Of a stretch of 64,000 bases of DNA, positions 52,565-64,000 are shown in pieces; the stretch's first letter is position 1; each line of letters begins with the position of its first letter. Made by a program: the position numbers and the translations under genes. This DNA is from Alligator mississippiensis (taxonomy: Eukaryota; Chordata; Crocodylia; Alligatoridae): contig NC_081826.1 of assembly GCF_030867095.1 (NCBI RefSeq), positions 248,166,251 through 248,230,250 of the forward strand, in the 5' to 3' direction. The notes below the pieces were generated by a model. That model saw only the letters and a program-made list of their open reading frames with translations. It was not told the origin of the DNA and did no database searches.

Positions 52565-53540
52565 AGCAGGGAAGTGAAAAGGTGCAGTTTTAAACTCGGC
52601 AATCATTTTTGGTGCCAAGTTTAAAATTGTGGCTTTCACATTTACTTCCCTGGGAGCTGGAAGTGGGGCCCCTCCACCAATGGGGCTGGGGAGAAAGGGG
52701 GCCAGGGCTGGAGTTGGTCTGGAAGAGCCATGCCTGGGGGCGGGGATGGTACTGTGTGTAGGAGGGAGTAGGGCGAGCCAGGCTGGGAGAGCCGTGCCCC
52801 ACCTGGCGTGGTGGGGGCAGCGGTTGGGGCTGAGCCGGCTCGGGCCAGGACCGCCACGCCACACTATGCCTTTGTGGGTGATGGCACTGGGAGGGCCTGG
52901 GGGGGCTACAGTCCCCCTAAATTCATCTTAGCCCCGCCCCCTGCCACTCCTCCCAGTGCTGCTGCCCACCCGCAGAAACATGGTGTGGTGCTCCTGGCCT
53001 GGCTCAGCCCAGCCCAGCCCTCTGCATCTGCATGGCTGCACAGGACAGCTAGGAAGCAGCTCCCTACAGGGAAGTGCAATGGGAGCCAGGTGCGGAGTAA
53101 GAATGAGCATCAGGTAGCTTGTGGCAGGGGGTGGAGGGTTGTAGGGCTGCCTCTGTGTGATCGAGGGTGGAGGAGGGGGGAGGTCCTGTGAGAGGAAAGT
53201 GTGTGTGTTGTGTGTGGCCATGTGCAGAGAGTGAGAGTAGAGTGTGCAGAGACTGTGTCTGTGTGCGCCTGTGTGTATGCATGCGTGTGTGGTACATTTG
53301 GCCATAGCGGGGGCAGGGAACAGGGACAAGAGGTGGGCATGTGCCCCCCAGGCTGGCGGGGTCCACCCAAGGGGAGGGGGCCTCCAATTTTATACTTGCC
53401 CAGGCCCCCAGTAGACCTTAATCTGACTCTGCCCTCCCCCCCACAATGACCTGCTCAGCCGGGGGACAGAGCAGGCAGGGGGCGGGATAGATCCTGGGTT
53501 GCCCTTTCCTTCAAAAATGATCTTCACCTTAAAAAGGTTG
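52565..53540. repeat. GC-rich interspersed block with terminal hairpin
   Basis: Starts with an imperfect hairpin (cagggaagtgaaaaggtg and, inverted, cagggaagtaaatgtgaaag, 52567-52654), then about 0.85 kb of GC-rich sequence ending ccttaaaaaggttggaga. A GT-rich tract lies at 53199-53290. Open frames occur on both strands through the block, none resembling a protein family. It is probably another transposon with a GC-rich core. Confidence 0.5.
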
Positions 53541-54079
53541 GAGACCCATGACTTACACATATGCTGAATCCAATTGGGTTTGATTGTTTTATCAATGCCA
53601 CAAGCATTTTCCCTCCATAACTTTGCATAAGGATTAGACTACACACACACACAATATGAATCTTCATGGATTGTAGAACTCATTTACTGGAATTATTTTG
53701 TTAACCATGTAAAATGCAAAATGATGTATGAAAAACATGGACTGAGGGAAAAAAGGATATTTTTATTGTTGCTATTTTTGAGTAATTGCCAAGAGCTGAT
53801 TATTTCCATAAGAAAAATAAGCCAGTATTTTCAAAAGTAATTAGGCATTTAATTCTAATTACGCGTTTAATTCTATATTTAGGCACTTAAAATCTCACTT
53901 GAATTTCCAAAAATGTAGATGCTTCTTGACAGGACTTTAATAGGAGTTGCTGGGTGTTTTTTCCTCAATTGCACCTTGTACCAAGTTTTTTGCCTTACCA
54001 GATAGATGACAAAGTTTACTTTATTCATCATTCACTTCCCTTCATCATAATACCAGAGAGCACTTATATACATGCTGAG

Positions 54080-54306
54080 CATCTGCTCCAATGCGTGCTA
54101 ATTAGCTGCAAAATGGTGGTGGGGATGTTTTAACTAAAGCTTGTCAAATGAGTTTTAGTTCAAGCTCACCTGCCACCATTTTGAAACACAGGATGCTAAA
54201 TACACATGATGCTGCAGGCACTTTAATCAGAGTTCCTCTCAGAGCCACTTTAATTAAAGCATCATCCCTGGCTCCATCCCAAAGCATGTATAGAGATGCC
54301 CCTAGT
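54080..54306. mobile_element. hairpin MITE, same family as 29.85 kb
   Basis: Contains aaaatggtggtggggatg, then aactaaagcttgtc, ctgccaccattttgaaaca, and atacacatgatgctgc, matching the other two copies. Arm words taattaaagcatc and ggatgttttaacta are partly inverted. Confidence 0.65.
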
Positions 54307-55489
54307 GTTTATCCCATGTGAGCTTACAGGAGTAAAAGGTGAAAAGAAAATCCCATCTTTTTTGACCAGTGGAAGTAAAAAAAGGCAACACACAAACGGT
54401 GTTTTTGAACATAACCATGGACCTCTCACTGAAATCAGCTAGAGATGGACAGGCACTTCCCTACATATAATTTAGTGGAGAATAACTTGCAAGACCCTCA
54501 GAAGTATATTCAGTAATACAAATCAATGAATATAAGTGTGTAGTTTTGTTCAATCCTTATCATATTTAATGATACGTGGCTTGTAGCTGCAGTTAACAAA
54601 TCTAGAAAAAAACAATGTATGATGTATGTGAACTGAAAATGTCAAAAAAAATGACTTATTTCCTTTCATTTAATTGACTAGTTTAAAAATCTTTTAGGTG
54701 CAAATAATAATAATAATAAAGAATAGCATTTGATCTTTTTTCCAGAAATTGCTAATAAAGTATATGCCAACACTTGGTAAAAGAGTTCCCTTCAACAGAC
54801 TGAATAATTAAGTTGTGGGATGCCTCATGTCCATGAAAAATGTGCAACAGGTAATCCAAACCTTGTTCCTAAATCTCCAGTGGTAGAGTCTGAGGTTCAT
54901 AGATTCCTAATTTTCACTTTCCTTGACCAGAGTGAAATTAAAAGTGAAGGATAAATCACAATGTATGTATACTATTTATCAGAGCTGATTCATTTGGGCA
55001 GCACGGGGTAGGAAGGTGTCAGCACTTCCAGAATGATCACCTATTTTAAGTTTTTCAAGTTGAACATAAAAGATTTTATGTACCAAGGATCAGAACAGTT
55101 TTATAAACAAAATGTAAAGGACCTAAGGGCCATGATCTTGAAGTCTGTCCAAGCTGTTCTTGGTACATGATTCAAACAGGCTGTAGGATAACGGTATCTT
55201 TACATCACCTTCTCATCAACCACATCCTGAGGCCATCTAAGGACTGCTATGGCTCTTTGGCACTAGTTAAAGTAGTCATTAATCAAGCCACAGATCCCTG
55301 TTGCCCTAGAGTACTCTAACCTCAACCCCAAGGCAGCTCCAATGCCAGAGAAATCCTCGGCAGACTGTATGACATAACTTTACTTTCCCGTTGAGCCAAT
55401 AGAATTAAGTACCATTGTACTCAAAGGAAAACATTGACTGTGAGAGCAGTACAGTACTGAGCAACAAAGACAATACTGGACAATACAAT

Positions 55490-55762
55490 TACAGCATGTT
55501 GAGTGCAGTAATTACTGCACTCCAGCAGCCGCTAGCGTCTCGTGTATCGGTGTCTCCGTGCTGAAAAATGGCAGTGGAGGTGCTTTATCTAAAGCTGGGT
55601 CAACAAGCTTTAGATAAAGTGCCTCTGCCAACATTATGAAGCATGGGGACGCTGATACATGAGATACTCTGGGCACTTTAATTAGAGTCGTTCTCAGAGC
55701 TGCTCTAATTAAATTGCCCCTCCCTCCCCCCACTCCTGGAGCACATGTATAAACACCCTGAA
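55490..55762. mobile_element. hairpin MITE, clearest copy
   Basis: Has a strong internal hairpin at 55577-55622 (tttatctaaagct and agctttagataaa), then gcatggggacgctgatac and gtcgttctcagagctgctct. It starts next to a smaller palindrome, gtgcagtaattactgcac (55503-55520). Confidence 0.68.
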
Positions 55763-57067
55763 CTCCCAGAAAAGTCAGGGTTGTTTAGGAATATCAAAAC
55801 ATACTACTGGAAGGGACCTGCTCAGCCACCCAGGCCTGTTCCCTGTATTTACAGGCAAGCATTTACCCAAGGAATCCTTCAAATCACCACTGAGATCCCC
55901 CACATGCAACCACAAGGTGCAATACCCAAAACACCAAGAATATCCTGTAACATGCTACTGACAAAGGCAGGGATAAAAGGGCACTGATGATACCCTGCCA
56001 TTGCAATCACAGGGAAGCAGATGATTAGCATATGCTCAGAAGGTCCTAGGAAAGGGATCATGCCCCACAATATTGAGGAAGGGAAAAAAATGCAGTCCTT
56101 GCCAATATGACTTTGCATATATTCTGAGTCTGGTTGTTATTGGATACCATCAGTAAAAATGTTAACCGTATCAATCCAATTTATAACAATGAATTCAGAA
56201 ATATTTTCTCTTCATTTCTGAGATTAGAGCTGGCCTCTTAGATAAAGCTAGGCTTTAAACAGGACAAATTCAATAAAGACAAGGAAGTACTTATACAATT
56301 GTATAAGGCATTGATAAAACCATGTTTAGAATCTAGGTGTAGGTCAACCAATGGAAGCTGAAGATGTATTTTAGAAAACACATATGCATTTGAACAAGCT
56401 GCAGCTAAAGCACTTATTTAACACTGTAACAACTATGAAGGATAAATGGCTATTAACAAGTAAGAAGGCAGAAAGCAAAGAAAATTTTTAGTGTGACTAA
56501 AAATTTAAAAGCAAACAGCAAAACAGTAAGTTGGGAACTCAGACAGAATCACTGCATGCATGAAACATATGGAATCCGTTACTATGAAAGACTGTTGAAG
56601 CATTGAGTATAAATGAGTTCAGGAGTCACCTAGATTGTTTCCGAAAGAAGGGATGGAGGGAAGTTGTAAAAAAAATAAATAAATAAAAAAGGCAGGGAAA
56701 TGGGAAAAAGATCAATCAAAAAGAGGTCTGCTGGGCAGATGGTCTGATCCTGCTCCTGGAATGCCTTCTCTCCTTAAATTCAAAGGAAAAGCAAAAAATT
56801 TAACACTGTGTTTACCCAGTAGCATTAGCTTTTAATTTCCTGTATTTTGTTGGCTTGTGTCATACCAAATTTGTCTTCGCAATATATGTTTGCAGCTTGC
56901 TTAATATTTAGTAGTGTAAAGCTCTGCTACTCCCCAGGCCAGATTGCCGGAACCTACAAGGGAAGAGGAGAGTGGAGTACAAGAGCTATGTAAGCATGAT
57001 GCTCCCAAGAACAGGTGACAAGAGTCAGAAGGAAGCATCAGCAGTAGCAGGAGCCCTCTCCCAACAC

Positions 57068-57920
57068 TTGGGAGAGATTGGCTAGGGACAGAAATGACAC
57101 ATAAGCCAGATAAGCGATCAGAAACCAGTCTAAACTTGTAACAGAACAGAAATTCAGTGCACGTGAACTGGTTTCAAAATGGCCAAACCTGGCTTAAGAT
57201 AGACCTGGATAAGTGTAATATCAGATCACTTTAGGTAAGACTGGTCTATCAGACTTTTATCCCAGTTCCCCTCACAATACAAGTTACCTCACAGTCCCTA
57301 GGCATCCCAGAACACTATGTGGCTCTCTGCTAGCCCCACCCACTCACAGGGTGGCCCACTGGAAAGTGGCTCACCCTCTGCTGCTCCAGCCCAGCATGGC
57401 TGGGCAGACCAAAGTCAGGGGATCCCAGGTTAGAGCAGGGAACCCCACCTAGGTGTGAGGCTCACCCCACATGGGCAGATGCCTGGTTTGGAGAGGGGGG
57501 GCTGGCATCAGCCCAGGGAACTGCTGCCCTCCAACCTGCAGGGATGGGTCTAAGCCACAGCCTGACCATGTGGAGGAGATACCATCCTCTGCTCTTGTGG
57601 CAGGGCAGACCAGGGCTCAGAGGACCCTAGGCTGGTGTGCAGGAAATACCCTGAGGCATGGGGCTCCCCCCGTGTGGGCAGATGCTGGGCTGCAGGAGCT
57701 GGCACCTGGACAGGGTGTTCCTTTTCCCCATCCTGGGAGGTATGATTTAGCACCCCCTGTCTTCTGGCATAGGAATCTGGCTGCCTTTCCTAACTAAAAA
57801 GTGAACATGAGTTCAGTTTGTTATCAGTCCAATTTACACAGCTTAGAGAAACCTGCAAAGATTGAATCGATTCTGCCTCGGGCTTTTTCACTGTGTAATT
57901 AGCCACTGTGCCTCCAGGCA
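57068..57920 (+). mobile_element. CACTGGCTA-family MITE with tandem GC core
   Basis: The left part (ggctagggacagaaatgaca) and the right part (tcgattctgcctcgggct, tagccactgtg) flank a GC-rich core. In the core, a motif around acatgggcagatgcctgg (57474) recurs about 197 bp later (gtgtgggcagatgctggg), indicating a two-unit tandem repeat. Confidence 0.72.
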
Positions 57921-58073
57921 CAAGTGAGCACATTGGTTCTAGAACTAAGGCAGCAAGTTGAGTGCATGATTGAAACATTTGATTTTTTTCTTTGGTTTCT
58001 CTATTGTCACCTGTAGCACACCACAGCTCTTACTAACACATCTCAGAGAGGCCTTTAAGCCTCTATCCATCTA

Positions 58074-58505
58074 CAGTAAAAGCCCTATTATCCGACATGA
58101 GTGGGCAGTGGTGGGTGCCGGGAAGCTAAAAGTGCTGGTCACCTGAGGCACCAGGTTTCCTGCCAGATGTGGAGGGGGAGGGGGGGAAGGTGGCAGCTGT
58201 GCAGGGGGTGGCTGCCCAGGGGTGCAGGACTCCTGACTCTTACCCTGGGCAGGGCGGGTGCTGACGCTGGGTCCCTTCCCTCGACCATGTCTGGCCACAC
58301 GCCCATTCCCCCCTCCCCCGCAATGCCAGGGCAGCCTAGGCACAGACTACTGCAGCAGGGGGGAGAGGCGCACACACATCCAGGGAAGAAAGCAGTGCAG
58401 CAGGCAGGAAAGTGGTGGGGCACAGCACCATGTGCGTCCTGCCGCTGAAATTCTGGTTAATGGAGTATTCCAGCTAGTAAAACCCAGATAATAGGGATTT
58501 TACTG
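58074..58505. mobile_element. pogo/Tigger-like MITE
   Basis: Terminal inverted repeats CAGTAAAAGCCCTATTATC and CAGTAAAATCCCTATTATC (right end inverted) differ at one base over 19 and are flanked by TA. The GC-rich interior encodes nothing recognisable. The better-matched ends suggest it is younger than the copy at 30.55 kb. Confidence 0.88.
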
Positions 58506-59458
58506 TACATCAAATGGCAATTAATCAACTTTGTTTCAAATTCCCTTCTAAAGAAACCATGGCTATGTGATAAAGCAGTAATGACAGTAGACTGCCTGTG
58601 TTTGAGCTGAGGATCAGATGTTCCCTGATTTAAGGAGCATTCACAACTAGAAGGACACAATAAGCAGAACCAATCTTTGCATAGTATGTATCAATGGGTA
58701 TTAAATTGGCCATAAATCACCTGTCTCTTCTAAGAATGAGACAAATAGGGAAGAGAATGGGTGAAACTGAATGATGTCCAGCAGCTGACTGAGTTAGTTT
58801 AATTTAAGGAGAGAATGTTTTTCTTACCTTTCTATTTTTTTATCCTTATTGTTTTAATGCTATAAAATATACCAACAATATCCTAAAATCTTAAGAAGAA
58901 GCCATTGGGTCAACGCTTTGTACACACACTGCAGCTCAAAAAAGAAGTGGGCAAAACTGGCTTTAAGTTGCCTTTATAATCTAATCAAGAGTAGACTGCC
59001 AGGCACTGGTACAATCTCAAAATACCTCCCAGGACCTCCAAGGTGCTCAGCAGATGAGAATCACTCAAGATCAGGAAATATTTCTTTCAACGTAAGAATG
59101 CTTTTTGCCCTGGTGGTCAAGACAAGAATAATGCAGGAACCACTATGCCATCTTAACAGGATGTGAGACATTCCCTGTGAAAGGTGAATCCTCATGCAAC
59201 CAAATACATCTTCATACCGTTTTTGTATGAGTAGGTAAGTGCAAAACAATAAACTCCAGCAGGAGCCATGATAAACTGTGGATCCTAATACAATATGGTC
59301 ATAAGAGGTAACTATCCCAAGACAAGGAAGTTTGCTAACTCATTGCACATTTAGCTACTGCTTTATTCCTGGAGTCAGGCCAAATTTTATTTCTAATGGG
59401 AATTTCAATGACCAGAAAAAGGTTTATAATCAGTTATTTCATTTTAAAGGCATCTTAC

Positions 59459-59541
59459 CAGTGTGCTGCCATCAGTCCAACGGAAATCACGCTCAAACAT
59501 CTTGTCATTGAGACCAATCCACTGGTAATCATGCCCAATTC
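59459..59541 (-). CDS. VCAN: VCAN exon: C-type lectin domain, middle exon
   Basis: This 83-bp minus-strand exon encodes the part of the versican lectin domain reading [14 protein letters not shown], then FRWTDGSTL. The acceptor (ttttag) and the donor (gtaaga) are both canonical. The first two bases finish a codon begun in the upstream exon and the last codon is complete, so it joins the next exon in phase 0. The WIGLND and DGS motifs are the conserved core of hyalectan lectin domains. Versican is a secreted chondroitin-sulfate proteoglycan, and this G3 domain binds matrix partners such as tenascins, fibulins and fibrillin. The preceding lectin exon and the EGF exons are not in the remaining 4.4 kb and must lie beyond 64 kb. 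The sequence fits versican better than aggrecan, brevican or neurocan because the downstream exons match versican closely. Confidence 0.95.
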
Positions 59542-60839
59542 CTAAAAGGAAATGAACCACAAAGATATTTTATGAGCTTTCCCATAGAAGGGAGACATTT
59601 CAACAAGAAAAATAAAGAATTTTCACAGACTGACGTAGACTTCCTGTTCTTCGAATTCTTTTTAACTCACTGTGCAAACAAATATTGATAGGGTATCTTC
59701 TAGCCTTTTTATTTAATTAAGGAAGTCTGTAAAAATGTAGATTCTAATCTAATTATTTTAAACAATCCCCTATCTTCCCTCTGTTGGGTACCTCCCAAAA
59801 AAGCAGATTTGTTTTCTACCTAACTGTGCATTTTAAAAGTCAGACAAAGACAACTAGTAGAAAGAAACTGTCTCAGCATTTGACTATGGCTGTGTATATT
59901 CTCCCAGCTTGTTCTCCTGGTAGAAAACTTTCCCCACAAACACCTAAACAGACATTCAAATGCTGAGCCCTTGAAAAGCAGAGAGCTTCCTATGCTGACA
60001 CTGCACAACCCCCGTGTACATATTTCAGGGGCCCTGCAGGCTCCCTCAGTCTGCCTGGAGAATAGCAGCAGTGCACAGGAAAGCCTTGATTGGCTGGCCC
60101 CAACTACTTAAGGTCAAACTTCCAGCAGCACAACCTGATGATTGTCAAAGAAGTATGTTCTCCTCCCTGCTTGGCAGAAGCAGTAGAGTCCAACTCAAGC
60201 AACACACTGTCTCTGGGGGTGAAGAGAAGAGCAGCAAAGGGGAGGGGGGGGAAGGGAGGGAACAAGGAACCCTGAGATGCTGAAGGATTGTACTGTGGCT
60301 TCTCTCAGAAAAGAATATGTACAGACATTCGCTCTCCCACGAAAAATTTGCCTAGGAATGATGTAACCCTAGTTATTCCCACATTTATTTTTCTTCTTGA
60401 GTGGCTTTTCTGCTTAGGGAGAAAAAATCCTGAACATCTGTACACTTGTGGTTTTTCATAGGAGAGCACTGACTCTCCCAGGAGAAAATGAATATCTGTA
60501 TGTGGTCTCATAGAAGACATGGCCCCTTACGAGACCCATGTCAGAAGTTTTGGCAGAGGGTCACCAGGGCTAAGTACAGAGGGTCAAAAAGACCAAGGCA
60601 GAATTCGTTCAATCTTCACAGGTTTTTTTAAGCTATGCAACTTGAACTAATAACAAACTGAATTGATTTTCAGTGTTTGGGGGGCCAAGACAGGCAGAAG
60701 CCTGCACTGACCCAGGCCACTCACATGCATTACCCCTCATTGCCAGCTGCCTAAAGTTGCTAACCCCGGACCAGTGTCTCTTTTCAGCCCCCAACTCGGG
60801 GGGGGGGGAGGGGGCGGCACACACCAACTGGCCCTGGCC

Positions 60840-63100
60840 CCCCTAGGCAGCTGGGGTCTGCCTAGTATGGAAAAAGCCCCCAGTGGGGGGATTTTCACCC
60901 CCACAGCCTGGTTAGTAGGGCTCCCTGCCCTCTCCCCAGCCCCACACCCATGAGAGGGGGGAGGGAAAATGCATGCACCCAGCCCAGCACCGGCCCCTCA
61001 TCCCAGCTGGGGTCTCCCACCTAGGGGGGAAAGACCTCACTAGGGCCTTTTCACTCACCTACAGCCCAGCTCACCGGACTAGAATCAGCTCAGCACTCCC
61101 TCCTCTCCAGCCCCTGCCTGTAAAAGGCATGGAGCAAGGGGGTGATTACAGCAGCACAGCTGATCCCCACAGCCAGGGTCTGCCTGGTGCAGCGAGGGTG
61201 GGGGCAAAGCCCCCACTGGGGACTTTTTTCTCCCCACCTCAGCCTGTCTTGTCAGGCTGGCATAGGCTAAGTTTCACCCCCTCTCCAGTCCCCTCCACCT
61301 GAAGTCCACCTACTAAGGTCTGCCTGGCACGAGGCAGTGAAAGTGCCTACTGGGGGAGATTTACTCCCTTGCAGCCCAGTGAATCAGGCTGGAATTGGCT
61401 CTGCCCTGCCTCCTCTCTGGGAGGGGGTAGAGCTGATCCCCACCTGGCTCGCCTGGCTACAGGGTTATGAAAAGCCCTTGGTGGGGCTTCACCACCCTGT
61501 CCTGGGCAGACCCTGAACGGGGAGGCCAATGCCGGGGCAGTCTGGTACATTCCTCTCTCCCCCTGCCCACCTCTGACAGGTCGGGGAGTTGGGGAGGGGA
61601 CAGGGCTGAGCCCATGCCAATCCGACAAGCCAGGCTGCAAAGGAGTGAAAATACCACAGTGGGAGCTTTCCTCTCACCCTTCCCCCCGCCCCCCCTCCCC
61701 CACACCAGGCAGACCTTGGCTTGGGGGACCAGTCTCTGGCTGTTCTGGTGTGTTCCCTGCCGCTGGAGGGGGGATAGGGATGAGCTGATCCTAGCTGGAA
61801 AGCTGGTCTGCAGTGGAGTGAAACAATTAGGTGACTGTGGCTTTGATGCCTAGATAGTCAGATGGGTCACCAATTGGCTAGAGGGTCGCACCCAGAGAGT
61901 GGTGGTGGATGGGTCATTTTTGACCTAGAGGGATGTGGGCAGTGGGATACCCCAGGGCTCACTCCTTGGGCCCACACTGTTCAACATCTTCATCAGCGAC
62001 TTGGATGAAGGGGTGAAAAGCACCTTGTTCAAATTCATGGATGACACTAAGATGTGGGGAGAGGTGGGCATGCTAGAAGGGAGGGACAGGCTACAACTAG
62101 ATCTGGACAGGTTACAGGGGTGGGCGGATGAGAATAGGATGGGATTCAATACTGACAAGTGCAGGGTACTGCACCTAGGGAGGAAGAACCAGCAGCATAC
62201 CTATAGGCTGGGGAGCTCCTTTCTTGACAGCATAAAGACAGAAAAGGATCTTGGAATCATTATTGATTCCAAAATGAATATGGGCTGCCAATGTGCGGAT
62301 GCGGTCAGTAAGGCTAACTGCACCTTGTCACGCATCCACAGATGCATCACGAGCAGCTCCAAGGAGGTGATCCTCCCCCTCAATGAGACATTGGTCAGGC
62401 TGCAGTTGGAGTACTGTGTCCAGTTCTGGGCACCGCACTTCAGGAGGTATGTGGACAGCATTGAGAGGGTGCAAAGGAGGGTCACTCAAATGGTCAGGGG
62501 GAAACAGGCCAGGCCCTACAAGGAGAGGCTACGGGACCTGAACCTGTTCAGCCTCCACAAGAGAAGGCTGAGAGGGGATCTGGTGACCGTCTATGAACTT
62601 ACCAGGGGGGACCTGCAGGGAACGGGAGAGTCCCTGTTCCCCCAAGCACTACCAGGAGTAACTAGGAATAATGGCCACCAGTTGATTGAGAGTAGGTTCA
62701 GGCTAGACCTCAGGAAGCACTACATCACAGTCAGGGCGGCTAGGATTTGGAACCAACTTCCAAGGGAAGTGGTGCTTGCTCCTACCCTGGGGATCTTCAA
62801 AAGGAGGCTAGATAATCACCTAGCCAGGGCCATTTGACCCCAGCATTCTTTCCTGCCCACGGCAGGGTGTAGGACTCGATGATCTGCTCAGGTCCCTTCC
62901 TACCCTACCAACTATGAAACTACGAAAAGCCCCCAGTGGGGGCTTTCTCCCCTGCCCCACTGCACTGGGCAGGCCCTGGCTGAGGGGTCCAGTGCCAGGC
63001 TGGGCCATTGAGTTCCCCCCTACCCCACCTCCCCTCTCAGAAGTGGAGGGCTGGGGAGGCAGTGGGGCTGAGCTAATGCCATCCCTGATGATCTGGCTGC
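60840..63100. repeat. GC-rich tandem repeat with palindromic core
   Basis: Units centre on the near-palindrome aaagcccccagtgggggctt and its variants at about 60870, 61027, 61205, 61340, 61467, 61648 and, after the CR1, 62924. Spacing is 125-180 bp. Units also share ctggg.cagaccctg.ctg and gctgagctgatccc words. Unit length is irregular and some units look inverted. Confidence 0.7.
61857..62929 (+). mobile_element. CR1 LINE with open RT C-terminal frame
   Basis: A 5'-truncated CR1 with a continuous 300-codon frame at 61935-62837: GIPQGSLLGPTLFNIF, FMDDTKMWG with both catalytic Asp, RLQLEYCVQFWAPHF, KRRLRGDLVTVYELT and the terminal RAARIWNQLPREVV. It ends at ctatgaaactacg (62929). It is the youngest-looking CR1 in the window. 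It lies inside a GC-rich tandem repeat, at the edge of one palindromic unit (aaaagcccccagtggggg follows directly). Confidence 0.93.
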
Positions 63101-63440
63101 TGTGAAGGTGAGAAGATGCTGGCAGGGAGCAGAGGTTTTAGTGTGATAGCACTGTGATAGCTAGAGAAGGGGCCAGGCCTGCTCTGCTGGAGCCGACAGC
63201 ACAGCCCAGGGATGCAAAACATTCTGGGATGCTGGGGGACTATGAGCTAACTTGAACTGGGAGGGGATCTGGGACAGAAATTCCATAAACCAGTTAGACC
63301 AAAATCAGTTAAGTCTGATCCTATACCTAACCAAGCTTATCTTAAATCTCTGTTGTGGGTTTAAACTAGTTTCAATTCACTTAAACCAGTTTATGTGCAA
63401 CTTCTGCCCCAGCCCCTGCCCCTAGTCAATGTCAAACTGG

Positions 63441-64000
63441 GGTGTAAAATCAAAAGTGTTTTCTTACAATACAGTATTTAGGGACTGAACACCTGACCCA
63501 CAAAATAATACAACAAATGAAGATAATCAGTAAACTAATAGAGGTGGGGAATAGATGTAACTTTAACCTGTTTTAGAAGTGGGAGGGAACTTAGCCCTTG
63601 GTGATGCACAATAGTTCAATGTCAATTGTCTGCTCCTATACCCATTTACAGGAGCTAACTTTCAATTGTAAAGAAACAAGTTTAAAGATACAGTGGTTTA
63701 GCTTACACTAAGTGTGGAATAGAGTAGACAGATGAAACGGTTAAAGCCATAAAATAATATAAGTTTAACGCATGAAAAGCCTTTCCTTTGCATAGTAACT
63801 GCCTGTGTGAGTTCAGTAAATGGAAGATTAACTGTAGTAGCTTGTGCCTCCATGAAAAAGGGATAAATTATTTGGTTTGGCTTCTACTTGTTGCTGTTCT
63901 TGTATTTTTCTCATGATCTAACACTTCAAAGCTATAAAGTTGATTTCCTTCAAAGATCATTTTTTTCCTAACCCAATAATAACTGGAATTAACAGCAAAA
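63441..64000. other. VCAN: upstream VCAN intron
   Basis: Continues the intron 5' (in gene sense) of the 83-bp lectin exon. No first-lectin-exon sequence (CxYGWxxFxxxCYKYF-type) is present before the window ends. Confidence 0.6.

Larger units (their letters stand above)
60545..63440 (-). mobile_element. CACTGGCTA-family MITE expanded by minisatellite and CR1
   Basis: Seen on the minus strand, the family left part is at 63.25-63.44 kb (aaaccagtttatgtgcaac on plus) and its right part at 60.55-60.67 kb (ctaagtacagagggtca, aggcagaattcgttc). Between them lie the palindromic GC minisatellite and a CR1 inserted in it. The element is far longer than its relatives for that reason. Confidence 0.65.

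Noticed and set aside
53064..53449. 107-133-codon frames near 53.2 kb
   Set aside because: They cross a GT-rich simple repeat and a GC-rich block. The His/Thr-rich sequence is a translation of that repeat.
61347..61853. GC-rich frames near 61.5 kb
   Set aside because: They follow the minisatellite units and change frame with each unit.
59542..64000. Search for the first lectin exon and EGF exons of versican
   Set aside because: No minus-strand sequence with the expected Cys/Trp pattern and splice signals was found; they must lie outside the window.

Overview
The window is vertebrate genomic DNA. It is AT-rich, intron-bearing and full of interspersed repeats. The CR1-dominated LINE content, a decayed L2-type LINE and several long-TIR MITE families point to a sauropsid. 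A crocodilian is the best guess and a turtle the main alternative; this rests on repeat style, not on a database match.

The only host gene I can support is the 3' end of versican (VCAN), on the minus strand. Four coding exons are placed to the base with matching splice phases: the second and third exons of the C-type lectin domain (59459-59541, 38319-38463), the CCP/sushi exon (36748-36930) and the terminal exon with the basic C-terminus and stop (36019-36149). The 3' UTR probably runs to about 34.5 kb. The two lectin exons are separated by an intron of about 21 kb filled with transposable elements. Positions 1 to about 34 kb lie 3' of the gene, in intergenic DNA that in other vertebrates separates VCAN from HAPLN1. 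No HAPLN1 exon was recognised.

The most complete mobile element is an endogenous retrovirus at 13844-20561. It has two 653-bp LTRs (about 99% identical by eye), a CTAAA target duplication, a primer-binding site that reads as complementary to tRNA-Ser(GCU), gag, protease, RT/RNase H and integrase frames, and no env. Its frames are broken by stops and shifts. A CpG-rich block just downstream (20809-22184) may be a solo LTR of a different family.

The rest is a dense, layered transposon landscape. It includes six CR1 pieces (about 4.54-6.27, 7.13-7.25, 22.56-22.83, 31.27-32.63, 45.42-45.66 and 61.86-62.93 kb) and an L2 RT relic (12.77-13.5 kb). There is an hAT MITE with an exact 8-bp target duplication (3290-4231), a second hAT MITE (23882-24149) and two pogo/Tigger-like MITEs flanked by TA (30552-30863, 58074-58505). 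A GGGTG-terminal family has 3-bp target duplications and swappable GC-rich cores. A fold-back family has arms of about 120 bp. A third family carries a palindromic GC minisatellite that was later split by a CR1. The short GC-rich open frames in these cores are not genes. I saw no tRNA, rRNA, CRISPR array or bacterial-type operon.
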